Source: Bradyrhizobium guangdongense (GTDB taxonomy: Bacteria > Pseudomonadota > Alphaproteobacteria > Rhizobiales > Xanthobacteraceae). Taken from it: a stretch of 64,000 nt of DNA. The translations under genes were made by a program, and so were the position numbers. The stretch spans positions 4,960,001 through 5,024,000 of the forward strand of contig NZ_CP030051.1 of assembly GCF_004114975.1 (NCBI RefSeq), in the 5' to 3' direction. This document shows positions 43,661-52,108 of this stretch, piece by piece. Below the pieces are notes generated by a model. That model saw only the letters and a list, made by a program, of their open reading frames with translations. It did no database searches and had not been told where the DNA came from. Position 1 is the stretch's first letter. Each line of letters begins with the position of its first letter.

Positions 43661-44116
43661 TCACCTTAGCTTATTCAGCAGCGCCATCAGCAACTCGCGC
43701 TCCTTGGCATCCAGCGGCGCCAGCGTCTCGCGGGTAATCGCAATGGCGTTCGGCGCCAGCTTTTCCGCAAGCTGCTGACCGGCGCGCGTCAGGCTCACCA
43801 GGAGCCGTCGCCCGTCCTCGGGATCCTGGCTGGTCTCGGTGAGACCGCGCGCCGTCAGGCGGTCGATGACGCCCTTGATGGTGGCGACATCCATCGCCGT
43901 CAGCCGGCCGAGCTGGTTCTGCGAGCACGGCCCGGTCTCGGCGAGCTTCGACAGCGCGGCCCACTGTGTCGGCGTCAGGTTGGTGCCGATATCGCGCGAG
44001 AAGATCGAGCTGTGGCGCTGCCAGACCTGGCGCAGGATGAAGCCGACCTGCTCGTCGAGCACGTAAGGCGGTTTTGCCGGTTTGACGTTCTTCTTCGCCG
44101 TGACGCTTCTCGCCAT
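43661..44116 (-). CDS. MarR family regulator, probable nicotinate-cassette repressor
   Basis: A 151-residue winged-helix protein: PPYVLDEQVGFILRQVWQRH at the dimer helix, CSQNQLGRLTAMDVATIKGV as HTH, LTARGLTETSQDPEDGRRLL as wing. It resembles regulators of aromatic acid breakdown (HpaR/BadR/NicR type), and MarR proteins are known to control nicotinate genes in Pseudomonas and Bordetella. It is the last gene of the long operon hnr to marR. I infer that it binds the palindromes before hnr/nicA and fpr/ena; the inducer would be 6-hydroxynicotinate or nicotinate. Confidence 0.85.
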   Translation of the reverse strand: MARSVTAKKNVKPAKPPYVLDEQVGFILRQVWQRHSSIFSRDIGTNLTPTQWAALSKLAETGPCSQNQLGRLTAMDVATIKGVIDRLTARGLTETSQDPEDGRRLLVSLTRAGQQLAEKLAPNAIAITRETLAPLDAKERELLMALLNKLR

Positions 44117-44129
44117 CCGTCCCCCGCCC

Positions 44130-44834
44130 TTACAACGACAGATGCGCGTCGCGGATATCCGGACGCGCGTCGAGCTCGGCCATGGTGCCGCCGAAGCAGA
44201 TGCGGCCGCGCTCGATGATGTAGGCGCGATCGGAGATCAACCGCGCAAAGTGCAGATTCTGCTCGGAGACGACGATGCTGACGCCCTCCTTCTTCATGGT
44301 CAGGATGGCATCGACCATCTGCTCCACGATCTTTGGCGACAGGCCTTCCGACGGCTCATCCAACAGCACCAGCGACGGATTGCCCATCAGCGTGCGGGCG
44401 ATGGTCAGCATCTGCTGCTCGCCGCCGCTCATCCGCCCGCCCGGGCGGTTCTTCATCTCGCCGAGATTGGGAAACAGCGTGAACAGCTTGTCGCGCGTCC
44501 AATAGGGAGCGTTCGGACGTTTCGGCTGGCGGCCGACTTCGAGGTTCTCTTCCACCGTGAGATCGGTGAAGATGCGGCGCTCTTCCGGCACATAGCCGAG
44601 CCCTTCGCGCACGATCTCGTGCGTCGGCTTTGCCGAGACGTCCTTGCCCTCGAAGGTGATCCGGCCGGTGCGCTGCGCGACGAGCCCGACGATCGAGCGG
44701 AACGTGGTCGACTTGCCGGCGCCGTTGCGGCCCAGCAACGCCACCACCTCGCCCTCGCCGACCTCGAATCCGATGTCGAACAGGATGTGCGCAGGGCCAT
44801 AATGGCTGTTGAGGTCTTGCACCGAAAGCTTCAT
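44130..44834 (-). CDS. Branched-chain-type ABC transporter ATPase (LivF)
   Basis: A 234-residue ATPase with Walker A GRNGAGKST, Q-loop, ABC signature MSGGEQQMLTIAR and Walker B LVLLDEPSEG. The end HLSL is LivF-like. Its ATG overlaps the stop of the LivG gene. Powers the importer fed by the binding protein at 47679. Its place inside the nicotinate operon suggests nicotinate or a hydroxylated derivative as cargo. Confidence 0.93.
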   Translation of the reverse strand: MKLSVQDLNSHYGPAHILFDIGFEVGEGEVVALLGRNGAGKSTTFRSIVGLVAQRTGRITFEGKDVSAKPTHEIVREGLGYVPEERRIFTDLTVEENLEVGRQPKRPNAPYWTRDKLFTLFPNLGEMKNRPGGRMSGGEQQMLTIARTLMGNPSLVLLDEPSEGLSPKIVEQMVDAILTMKKEGVSIVVSEQNLHFARLISDRAYIIERGRICFGGTMAELDARPDIRDAHLSL

Positions 44835-45622
44835 GCCGAGGCCCCCTCGCGATGCTGGGCATCGTAGAGAAGGCCCTCGCCGAGATAGATCGCCTGCACC
44901 TGCGGATTGCCGCGCACCTCGGAAGGCGAACCCTCGGCGATCAGCGTGCCGCGGTTGAGCACGATGATGCGATCGGCATGCTCGAACACCACGTCCATGT
45001 CGTGTTCGGTGAAGAGCACGCCGATCGACTTTTCCTTGGCAATTTGAGCCGTGAGCCGCATCAGCTCGACCCGCTCGCGCGGCGCCATACCGGCGGTGGG
45101 CTCGTCCATCAAGAGCAGCTTTGGATCGTTGGCGAGCGCGACCGCGAGCTCAAGCCGCTTGAGGTCACCATAGGCGAGCTCGCCGCAGGGGCGGTCCGCG
45201 TAGCCGCCCATGCCGACCAGTTCGAGCAGCCGGCCGGCCTCGGCGCGATCGATATCAGGCGCGGAGCCCCAGAGATTGTAGAGCTGTTTCCCATGCGAAA
45301 TCAGCGCGACCTGAACGTTCTCGCGCACCGTCATGGTGGCGAAGGTCGCGGTGATCTGGAAGGTGCGGCCCACGCCCATGCGCCAGATGTCGCGCGGCTT
45401 CTTGCCGGTAGTCTCTTCGCCAAGCAGTCGGACGTGTCCGGAGTCAGGCTGGTTCTGGCCGTTGAGCATGTCGAAGCAGGTGCTCTTGCCCGCGCCATTC
45501 GGGCCGATCAGCGCCAGTATCTCGCCTGATTGAAGCGAGAACGAGACGCCGCGCACGGCATGAATGCCGCCATAGGATTTGGTCAGGCCTTCGACCGCGA
45601 GAAGTGGGGGTGCGACGCTCAT
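44831..45622 (-). CDS. Branched-chain-type ABC transporter ATPase (LivG)
   Basis: A 263-residue ATPase starting MSVAPPLLAVEGLTKSYGGI, overlapping the permease stop by ATGA. Walker A GPNGAGKST, LivG-type insert GRTFQITATFATMTVREN and Walker B LLLMDEPTAGMAP are present. The signature loop reads LAYGDLKRLELAVAL, i.e. YGDLKR in place of the usual SGGQ/YGQQR, a variation seen in some LivG proteins. The 901-residue open frame covering it is antisense-frame extension into the permease and not real. Confidence 0.93.
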   Translation of the reverse strand: MSVAPPLLAVEGLTKSYGGIHAVRGVSFSLQSGEILALIGPNGAGKSTCFDMLNGQNQPDSGHVRLLGEETTGKKPRDIWRMGVGRTFQITATFATMTVRENVQVALISHGKQLYNLWGSAPDIDRAEAGRLLELVGMGGYADRPCGELAYGDLKRLELAVALANDPKLLLMDEPTAGMAPRERVELMRLTAQIAKEKSIGVLFTEHDMDVVFEHADRIIVLNRGTLIAEGSPSEVRGNPQVQAIYLGEGLLYDAQHREGASA

Positions 45623-47508
45623 TCGGCGGACTCGATCGGCTTGGCAAGCAGGGACGATCCCGGCGGCGATGACTTGCGACGTCGTTGCGCCAAAATCTCC
45701 AGCATGCCAACGATACCCTTGGGGAAGACGACGACGATCAGCACGATGAAGCCGCCGAGCACCAGTTTCGACAGATCGGTCTGGCTCACCAGCCAGATGT
45801 TCAGAGCCTTGTAGACGATCGCGCCGATCACTCCGCCCGACACCGTTTCGACGCCGCCGAGCAGCACCATGACCAGCGCATCGACCGAGAGCGAGATGCC
45901 GAGATTGTCGGGGAAGACGCTGCCTTTCAGATACGCGAACAGTGCACCACCGATGCCCGCGGTGGTGCCCGCGATCACGAAGGCCGTCCACTGGATGCGC
46001 TTGGCGTTGATCCCGACCGCCTCGCTGCGCAGCACCGAGTCCCGCGTGGCGCGCAGGGCGTAACCAAACGGTGAGAACACCGCGATCCGCAGCGCAATGG
46101 TGACCAACGCGGCTATCCCAAGCGCGAGCCAGTAGAAGTGCGACGGGCTTGCCGCCCAGCTCGCAGGCCAGACACTGAGAATGCCGTTGTCTCCGCCGGT
46201 GACACTCACCCACTGGAACGCGATCGACCACACGATCTGCGCGAAGGCCAACGTCAGCATCGCAAAGTAGACGCCGGAGAGCTGCACGGCGAAGAAGCCG
46301 AACACCGCCGCCCCCAGGCAGCCGAGCAGCGGCCCGAGCAACAGGCAGACGATCATCGGCAGCCCCGCCATCTTGGCAAGGAACGCCACGCCATAGGCGC
46401 CCAAACCGAAATAGGCGGCGTGACCGAACGAGGCGAGCCCGCCGACCGACATCAGGAAATGCAGGCTGACGGCGAAGATCACGAAGATCGCGATCTCCGA
46501 GCCGACGGTCAGCGCGTAATTGCCGGCGAACAGCGGCAGCATCGCCGCGACGACAAGTGCGGCAAGCGCCGCCAACCGCTCGTTCGACGTCAGCGGCCGC
46601 CACGGATTGACTGACAGCCCCGGCGTCTTGCGCGCGGCGGCCTCGGGCTTGCCGAACAGGCCCCAGGGACGGACGATCAGCACCACCGCCATCACCAGGA
46701 AGACCAGGATGATCGAGATTTTCGGGAAGATCAGGATTCCGAAGGCGTTGAGCTCCGACACCAGCACCGCCGCGACGAAGGCGCCGACAATGCTGCCGAG
46801 CCCGCCGATCACGACGACGACGAAGACTTCGACGATGATGCGCAGATCCATCGCATGATGCACGGCGTCGCGCGGGATCTGGAGCGCGCCGCCGAGGGCT
46901 GCGAGGAAAACACCGACGGCGAACACCGAGGTGAACAGCCATTTCTGGTTCACGCCGAGCGCCGCGACCATGTCGCGGTCCTGCGTCGCCGCGCGCACCA
47001 AGACGCCCCAGCGCGTGCGCTGGAACAGCAGCCAGAGAACACCGAGCACGACGGGGCCGAGCACGATCAGGAACAGATCGTAGCTCGGGATGTTCTGGCC
47101 GAAGAAATCGATCGCGCCCCTGAAGCCGGGCGCCCGGCGGCCGACGAGATCGTCGGGCCCCCAGATCAGCACGACGAGATCCTCGACCATCAGCGTGAGG
47201 CCGAAGGTGCCGAGCAGCTGGAACAGTTCGGGGGCGTGATAGATGCGCCGGAGCAGCACCATCTCGACGAAGACGCCGATCAACGCCACGGCCAGCGCCG
47301 CGACGACCACGCCGCCCCAGAAGCCGAAAGCGCCGGAGAAGCGCTCGGTCAGCGTGAAGGCGATATAGGCGCCGATCATGTAGAAGGCGCCATGCGCGAA
47401 ATTCACGATCCGCGTCACGCCAAAAATGATCGACAGGCCCGAGGCCACCAGAAACAGCGACGCTGCGCTGGCGAGACCGGTCAGAAACTGTACGACGTAA
47501 AAGGCCAT
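45619..47508 (-). CDS. Fused LivH-LivM permease of the HAAT ABC importer
   Basis: A 629-residue protein in which the two permease subunits are joined in one chain. The first ~290 residues form LivH (LVASGLSIIFGVTRIVNFAH; LVRAATQDRDMVAALGVNQK), the rest LivM (GLASFGHAAYFGLGAYGVAF; FGYALRATRDSVLRSEAVGI). A linker rich in Pro and Arg lies near residue 290-310. Such fusions occur in rhizobial importers for aromatic acids and amides. Cargo is inferred from context. Confidence 0.93.
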   Translation of the reverse strand: MAFYVVQFLTGLASAASLFLVASGLSIIFGVTRIVNFAHGAFYMIGAYIAFTLTERFSGAFGFWGGVVVAALAVALIGVFVEMVLLRRIYHAPELFQLLGTFGLTLMVEDLVVLIWGPDDLVGRRAPGFRGAIDFFGQNIPSYDLFLIVLGPVVLGVLWLLFQRTRWGVLVRAATQDRDMVAALGVNQKWLFTSVFAVGVFLAALGGALQIPRDAVHHAMDLRIIVEVFVVVVIGGLGSIVGAFVAAVLVSELNAFGILIFPKISIILVFLVMAVVLIVRPWGLFGKPEAAARKTPGLSVNPWRPLTSNERLAALAALVVAAMLPLFAGNYALTVGSEIAIFVIFAVSLHFLMSVGGLASFGHAAYFGLGAYGVAFLAKMAGLPMIVCLLLGPLLGCLGAAVFGFFAVQLSGVYFAMLTLAFAQIVWSIAFQWVSVTGGDNGILSVWPASWAASPSHFYWLALGIAALVTIALRIAVFSPFGYALRATRDSVLRSEAVGINAKRIQWTAFVIAGTTAGIGGALFAYLKGSVFPDNLGISLSVDALVMVLLGGVETVSGGVIGAIVYKALNIWLVSQTDLSKLVLGGFIVLIVVVFPKGIVGMLEILAQRRRKSSPPGSSLLAKPIESAE

Positions 47509-47533
47509 CGGCGGTCCGGGTTGGTCTGAATTT

Positions 47534-47670
47534 CACCTCTCCCCGCTCTTGCGGGGAGAGGTCGGATCGCCCTTGCGATCCGGGTGAGGGGCTCTCTCCA
47601 CGAGCGCGGAGCGTGGAGAGAGACCCTCACCCCAACCCTCTCCTCGCAAGAGCGGGGCGAGGGAGAAGTG
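47534..47670. repeat. Compound palindromic repeat between livHM and livK
   Basis: Nested inverted repeats: CCTCTCCCCGC / GCGGGGAGAGG, CTCTCTCCAC / GTGGAGAGAG, and outer GGTGAGGG / CCCTCACC. This is a widespread alphaproteobacterial intergenic element. It sits inside the operon, after the binding-protein gene, where a transcript-stabilising stem would favour more binding protein than permease. Confidence 0.65.
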
Positions 47671-47678
47671 AGGAAGCA

Positions 47679-48881
47679 TCAGTCCTTCGGCCGCAGCTTC
47701 TCGACTTCAGCGTCACCAGGCAGATAATCCGCGCCCTTCTTGTAGGACGCATCCACCATCACGCCCTTGCCGTCCTTCTGCGCGGTCTTGCCGACGAAGG
47801 CGCCGAGCGTGGACTGATGATCGATCTTGCGGAACGTGATCTCGCCGAACGGCGACGGCATGGAAATGCCCTCGGCCGCCGCGATCATCTTGTCGGTGTC
47901 GGTCGAGCCGGCCTTCGCGATGATCGCAGCGGCCGCCTTGATGGTCTGGTAGCCGACGATCGAGCCGAGGCGCGGATAGTCGTTGTACTTGGCCTGATAC
48001 GCCTTCAGGAACGCATCGTGCTCGGGCGTCTTGATCGAGTACCAGGGATAGCCGGTGACGATCCAGCCCTCGGGCGTCTCGTCCTTGAGCGGATCGAGAT
48101 ATTCGGGCTCGCCGGTCAGGAACGACACGACCTCGCGTCCCTTGAACAGGCCGCGGGTATTGCCCTCACGGACGAGCTTGACGAGGTCGGGGCCGAAGGT
48201 GACGTTGAGGATGGCTTCCGGATTGGCCTGCGCCACGGCCTGCACCACCGGACCCGCGTCGATCTTGCCCTGCGGCGGCCACTGCTCGTCGACCCACTGG
48301 ATGTCAGGACGCTTCTCCGACATCAGCTTCTTGAACACCGCGACGGCCGACTGGCCGTACTCATAGTTCGGCGCAATGGTCGCCCAGCGCTTGGCCGGCA
48401 GCTTGCTGGCAGCTTCCACCAGCATCGCAGCCTGCATGTAGTTCGAGGGACGCAGGCGGAAGGTGTACTTGTTGCCCTTGGCCCAGGTCACGGCGTCCGT
48501 CAGCGGCTCGGCCGCGAGGAAGAACACCTTCTTCTGGTTGGCGAAGTCGCTGACCGCGAGGCCAATGTTCGACAGGAACGTGCCCGTCAGCATCGCGACG
48601 CCCTCGCTGGAGACGAGCTCGTTGGCCGCGGTCTGCGCATCGGCCGGCTTGCCGCCGTCGTCCTTGGAGATCACGACGAGCTTCTTGCCGTTGATGCCGC
48701 CGGCTGCGTTGATCTCCTCGACCGCGAGCTGCCAGCCCTTGCGATAGGGCTCGGTGAAGGACGGCAACAGCGAATAGCTGTTGATCTCGCCGATCTTGAT
48801 GTCCTCCGCCACAGCCGAATGGCCGATGCCCACAGCCAGAAGCGCGAAGGCCGCGCCGACAAAATAGTTTCGTGCTCGCAT
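47679..48881 (-). CDS. ABC transporter solute-binding protein, LivK/aromatic type
   Basis: A 400-residue periplasmic protein, start MRARNYFVGAAFALLAVGIG after a strong GGAGGTAGGG site; signal peptide cleaved after VAE or SAVA. Peripla_BP_6 features: IGEINSYSLLPSFTEPYRKG, VEEINAAGGINGKKL, MLTGTFLSNIGLAVSDFA, and YPRLGSIVGYQTIKAAAAII. Solutes of this group range from branched amino acids to benzoate-like acids. In this operon nicotinate is the most likely ligand. The P. putida system uses an MFS carrier instead. Confidence 0.9.
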   Translation of the reverse strand: MRARNYFVGAAFALLAVGIGHSAVAEDIKIGEINSYSLLPSFTEPYRKGWQLAVEEINAAGGINGKKLVVISKDDGGKPADAQTAANELVSSEGVAMLTGTFLSNIGLAVSDFANQKKVFFLAAEPLTDAVTWAKGNKYTFRLRPSNYMQAAMLVEAASKLPAKRWATIAPNYEYGQSAVAVFKKLMSEKRPDIQWVDEQWPPQGKIDAGPVVQAVAQANPEAILNVTFGPDLVKLVREGNTRGLFKGREVVSFLTGEPEYLDPLKDETPEGWIVTGYPWYSIKTPEHDAFLKAYQAKYNDYPRLGSIVGYQTIKAAAAIIAKAGSTDTDKMIAAAEGISMPSPFGEITFRKIDHQSTLGAFVGKTAQKDGKGVMVDASYKKGADYLPGDAEVEKLRPKD

Positions 48882-48914
48882 CCCTACCTCCAATTTTGAA
48901 CTCTCTTGCGCCTT

Positions 48915-49499
48915 CTAACGCAAACCGTCTTCGCCCTTGATTTCGCCGATCGTCAATCCGCCGACGCGCGGCAGCGGACGGCCGCTGTCGGTGACGGCGA
49001 CCGCGACCATGATCTCGTTGGCGCGCGGCGCGTCGTTGATCTGCACCTCCATGCCGTCGAAATGGCTGCGCACGAAAGCCGCATCCTTGTGGCCGAGCGG
49101 AATATCCAGCGTCGTGCCGGGGCCGCTGCGCTTCTTCGACGACGGGATCAGCGCCGCACCCTTGCTCAGCACCTTCCGCACCGGCGCGCCCATCTTGGGA
49201 TGGAGGATCGCCGCGGCATGCTCCAGCTCGCCGTTCTCGCCGACGGCTGCGGCCTTGCCGTAGCTCTGGACCTTCGCGCCGTCGATGCCGAGCGCGGCTA
49301 CCGCGCGCTTCGCCAGGAGCTCACCGAGCTCCTCGCCGATCGCGATCAACGGCGAAAGATCCTCGACGTATCTTCCGGCAAAGGGATTTTCGATCACGGC
49401 GATCGCAGCGGCGCGCCGGGTCGGTGGCGAGACCTGGCGGCCCATCTCCATCTGCGTCTCTTCGACGACGGTGACGATCTTGCGGATGATCGCGCTCAT
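48915..49499 (-). CDS. DUF1185 (amino acid synthesis family) protein
   Basis: A 194-residue protein starting MSAIIRKIVTVVEETQMEMG, with PPTRRAAAIAVIENPFAGRY and GKAAAVGENGELEHAAAILH, the DUF1185 hallmarks. Pipelines call this amino acid synthesis protein, without known reaction. It follows UPF0280 by 15 bp inside the hnr operon, so a role in nicotinate breakdown is likely, perhaps on a keto or enamine intermediate, but nothing in the sequence proves it. Confidence 0.85.
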   Translation of the reverse strand: MSAIIRKIVTVVEETQMEMGRQVSPPTRRAAAIAVIENPFAGRYVEDLSPLIAIGEELGELLAKRAVAALGIDGAKVQSYGKAAAVGENGELEHAAAILHPKMGAPVRKVLSKGAALIPSSKKRSGPGTTLDIPLGHKDAAFVRSHFDGMEVQINDAPRANEIMVAVAVTDSGRPLPRVGGLTIGEIKGEDGLR

Positions 49500-49514
49500 G
49501 CTTCGCTTCCCTGC

Positions 49515-50411
49515 TCAGGCATCGACCGCGTTCTCCAGCGCAAGCGGGCGCGATCGCTGCTCTCTTATATCCTTGGTTCCGACGACAAGCATATCACCAC
49601 AAAGCCTGAGCACGGCACCCTCGATCAATCCGCGATCGAATAATTGCCGTGCACATTCCGCGCCAGATTCCAGCGCTGCGGCGATATCCCTCTGTGACAA
49701 ATGACCGACGTTGCGGGTAACGAGACGCGCACCGAGATCGCTGTCGGGCTGGAGCTCGTTGGCGGGTTGCCTGATAATGCCGGGATGGCCCGGCAGGTCG
49801 ACCGCGTTGGCGATGATCGTCGCCGCCGCATCGGCCTGCGATGCGGTGGCGGCCAGTACCGTCACCGCATCGGCAATGCCCAGGGAAAAGCTGCGGCCAT
49901 GGCGTCCGCTGGTTGCGATGCCGCGCACGGGATCGTCCGCATCGACCCTCATCGTGCGGATCACGCCGTCACTGTCAGGGCGGTCCATCAGACCGACCGC
50001 AAAATGCTCGCCCCGCCCGAGATGCAGCGCGATGTCGCCGCCGTTGTTGACATAGACGCGGTCGAGCGACGCGGCGTCCAGCATCGCGCCGAGAATCTCC
50101 TCGGCCACGCTTCCCGCCACCGCGGCCATCGGCGTGATGAAGCAATCGGAGGCGTAAGGCGCAACAGCCGCATGCATTCGGCGCGCGACCATGCCCCTGA
50201 GCGACGTCCGCTCCCCTGCGGCCGCCCGCAACTCCGGCAGCTCCGCACAGAGCTCGTCGAGCAGCCCGGTCAATCGGCGCGCCGCGGCCTCATAGGCCGC
50301 CTGCACCTCGTGCGCGGGCCCCCTCGCCTCGATGATCAGATCAATCGGTCCATCCTGCAAATGCAGCCGCCGGCCATCGGACAGCATTGCGATTTGCGGG
50401 AGCCTTGTCAT
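49515..50411 (-). CDS. UPF0280 family protein (ApbE-like fold)
   Basis: A 298-residue protein whose ATG overlaps the hnr stop by ATGA. It has the ApbE-superfamily features DRVYVNNGGDIALHLG and GIATSGRHGRSFSLGIADAV, and the UPF0280 opening with a short beta-rich region (MLSDGRRLHLQDGPIDLIIE). ApbE proteins attach FMN covalently to target proteins. 6-hydroxynicotinate reductase of Eubacterium barkeri carries a covalently bound flavin, so this could be its flavin transferase. No canonical DxxSGAT motif is visible in the reductase here, so that remains a hypothesis. Confidence 0.82.
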   Translation of the reverse strand: MTRLPQIAMLSDGRRLHLQDGPIDLIIEARGPAHEVQAAYEAAARRLTGLLDELCAELPELRAAAGERTSLRGMVARRMHAAVAPYASDCFITPMAAVAGSVAEEILGAMLDAASLDRVYVNNGGDIALHLGRGEHFAVGLMDRPDSDGVIRTMRVDADDPVRGIATSGRHGRSFSLGIADAVTVLAATASQADAAATIIANAVDLPGHPGIIRQPANELQPDSDLGARLVTRNVGHLSQRDIAAALESGAECARQLFDRGLIEGAVLRLCGDMLVVGTKDIREQRSRPLALENAVDA

Positions 50412-51859
50412 GGCCGCGGTCCCGGGATCGGATTCTGCCAGGGCAGCTGGCGGACATCGTCACCGTTCTGCACCTCGGACAGCGGCTTCACATAGTCCAT
50501 GTGCCCGCCGAGCGCGGCGTAGTCCGACAGCTTCATCGTGAACTCGATCGGCGCCACCAGCGCCGGCGTCGGCACATAGCCGAACGCACCTGACGGCATC
50601 TGCGTCACGTCCACCATGTAGGTGATGCCGCCGCCCGGCCAGACATAGACGGGCGCGCCGCCGCTGGTGACGCGCGTCAGCGCATCCTTCACCGAACGCG
50701 TCAGCCTCACCGGATTATCGGTGACACCCGCTCGCAACGAGCCGCCGGCACCGGCCATGAACAGCACCGTGCACAGCGCCGGCTCGCAATTCTCCTGGAT
50801 GCGCTCGACCGAGAACTTCAGATCATCAGGCATCTCGGTCTCGACCGGCTTCAAGGCGTCATCGAGCACATAGTAAGAAGAATGCTCGCCCGTCGTCGAG
50901 ACCATCAGCATGGTGAGGCCCGGCCTGGCCTCCTTGGCATCGAATGGACCGAGGATCGACAGCGGATCGGAGATATTGGTGCCGCCCCAGCCGGTGCCAG
51001 GATCGGCGACCTGGAAATAGCGGCCGGGCGTCGAGCGCCGGCCCTTCATCTTGATGCCGGTGTCGGCGATGTCGAGGAGCTTGCCAGCCTGGTGCTCGCT
51101 CAGCACGCCGGTGATGTGGTCGTCGACCACCACCACCTCGTCGACCTTGCCTTGCCATTGCTTGGCGAACATGCCGATGGTCGCCGAGCCGCAGCCGACG
51201 CGCATGCGCTCTTCTTTCTCGCCGTTGACAACAGGAGGCTGGCCGGCCTGCACCACCACCGTAGCGCCGCCGTCGATGGTGAGCTCGACCGCCCTGCAAT
51301 TGGCAAGATCCATCAGCGTGTCGCAGGTGACGCGCCCCTCCTTCTTGGAGCCGCCGGTGAGATGATGCACGCCGCCGAGCGACAGCATCTGCGAGCCGTA
51401 TTCGCTGGTGGTGACGTGACCGACCGCCTCGCCCTGAGCGCGAACCGTTGCGGTCTCCGGCCCAAGGTAGCGGTCGGTGTCGATCTTCACCTTGACGCCG
51501 CAATAGGAGAAGATGCCCTCGGTGACCACCGTCACCATGTCGACGCCATCGACTTCCGCGGAGACGATGAACGGCGCCGGCTTGTAATCGGGATAGGTCG
51601 TGCCCGCGCCGATCGCCGTCACGAAGGTCGAAGGCTCGTGGACGATCTTGCCGTCCCAGTCTTCCGTGCGGCTGAACGGCACGAGCTTGCCGCCGTGCGA
51701 GACGGTGCGCTCCAGGATCACATGGGGATCGACGCGGACGAGCTTGCCGCCGTGGTTGGCATAGCGGTCGCAGGCGCCTGCTGCGCCCGGCTTGATGTAG
51801 CACATCACCGGACAGGCATCGCAGCGGATCTTGTCGGTGGCAGCGCTTGTTGTTTCCAT
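50408..51859 (-). CDS. hnr: 6-hydroxynicotinate reductase
   Basis: A 483-residue iron-sulfur protein, start METTSAATDKIRCDACPVMC; a start 6 bp upstream (MVMETT) is equally possible, neither has a good ribosome binding site. A cysteine cluster C13-x2-C16-x3-C20-x9-C30 (RCDACPVMC ... GACDRY) can hold a 4Fe-4S centre, with further cysteines along the chain. Matches the family through KLVRVDPHVILERTVSHGGK, EGIFSYCGVKVKIDTDRYLG and VYVWPGGGITYMVDV. It reduces 6-hydroxynicotinate to 6-oxo-1,4,5,6-tetrahydronicotinate with reduced ferredoxin. It is divergent from nicAB, which make its substrate. Confidence 0.85.
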   Translation of the reverse strand: METTSAATDKIRCDACPVMCYIKPGAAGACDRYANHGGKLVRVDPHVILERTVSHGGKLVPFSRTEDWDGKIVHEPSTFVTAIGAGTTYPDYKPAPFIVSAEVDGVDMVTVVTEGIFSYCGVKVKIDTDRYLGPETATVRAQGEAVGHVTTSEYGSQMLSLGGVHHLTGGSKKEGRVTCDTLMDLANCRAVELTIDGGATVVVQAGQPPVVNGEKEERMRVGCGSATIGMFAKQWQGKVDEVVVVDDHITGVLSEHQAGKLLDIADTGIKMKGRRSTPGRYFQVADPGTGWGGTNISDPLSILGPFDAKEARPGLTMLMVSTTGEHSSYYVLDDALKPVETEMPDDLKFSVERIQENCEPALCTVLFMAGAGGSLRAGVTDNPVRLTRSVKDALTRVTSGGAPVYVWPGGGITYMVDVTQMPSGAFGYVPTPALVAPIEFTMKLSDYAALGGHMDYVKPLSEVQNGDDVRQLPWQNPIPGPRP

Positions 51860-51890
51860 CACCATGTGAGAGCCGGCAGACACTGCGGTT

Positions 51891-51910
51891 ATCATTCGTA
51901 TACGAACGAT
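51891..51910. promoter_or_regulatory. Nicotinate-regulon palindrome, site A (hnr/nicA)
   Basis: 20-bp near-perfect palindrome ATCATTCGTATACGAACGAT with a perfect TTCGTATACGAA core, 32 bp upstream of the hnr ATG at 51859. Best copy of the motif; used as reference for sites B, C and D. Fits a MarR-type operator. Confidence 0.7.
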
Positions 51911-52042
51911 GTTGCGCGCGGTCCTGAAAGCTGTCAAGCGGCGCCGCGCGCGAAAAGATGCGCCTGCCGCATAAAACTGCATTTGCCTCCCGGCCTTGTC
52001 CACAAAGCGGGCAATTGCGCTGCACTGCGGCATGGCCGCTTG

Positions 52043-52062
52043 CACGTTTGTGTACAAACGGT
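52043..52062. promoter_or_regulatory. Nicotinate-regulon palindrome, site B (hnr/nicA)
   Basis: Contains CGTTTGT-GT-ACAAACG with perfect 7-bp arms, 46 bp before the nicA ATG. 13 of 20 positions match site A. Together with site A it brackets the divergent hnr/nicA promoter region. Confidence 0.6.
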
Positions 52063-52108
52063 ATCGTCGCAACATCGACTTTTCGCGACTGCAGGTTTGG
52101 GAACGAGG

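Noticed and set aside
44831..47536. 901-codon minus-strand frame including LivG
   Set aside because: Only its last 263 codons are LivG; the rest is the permease gene read in another frame.
47534..47670. Possible CRISPR array
   Set aside because: Only nested inverted repeats, no direct repeats with unique spacers and no cas gene.
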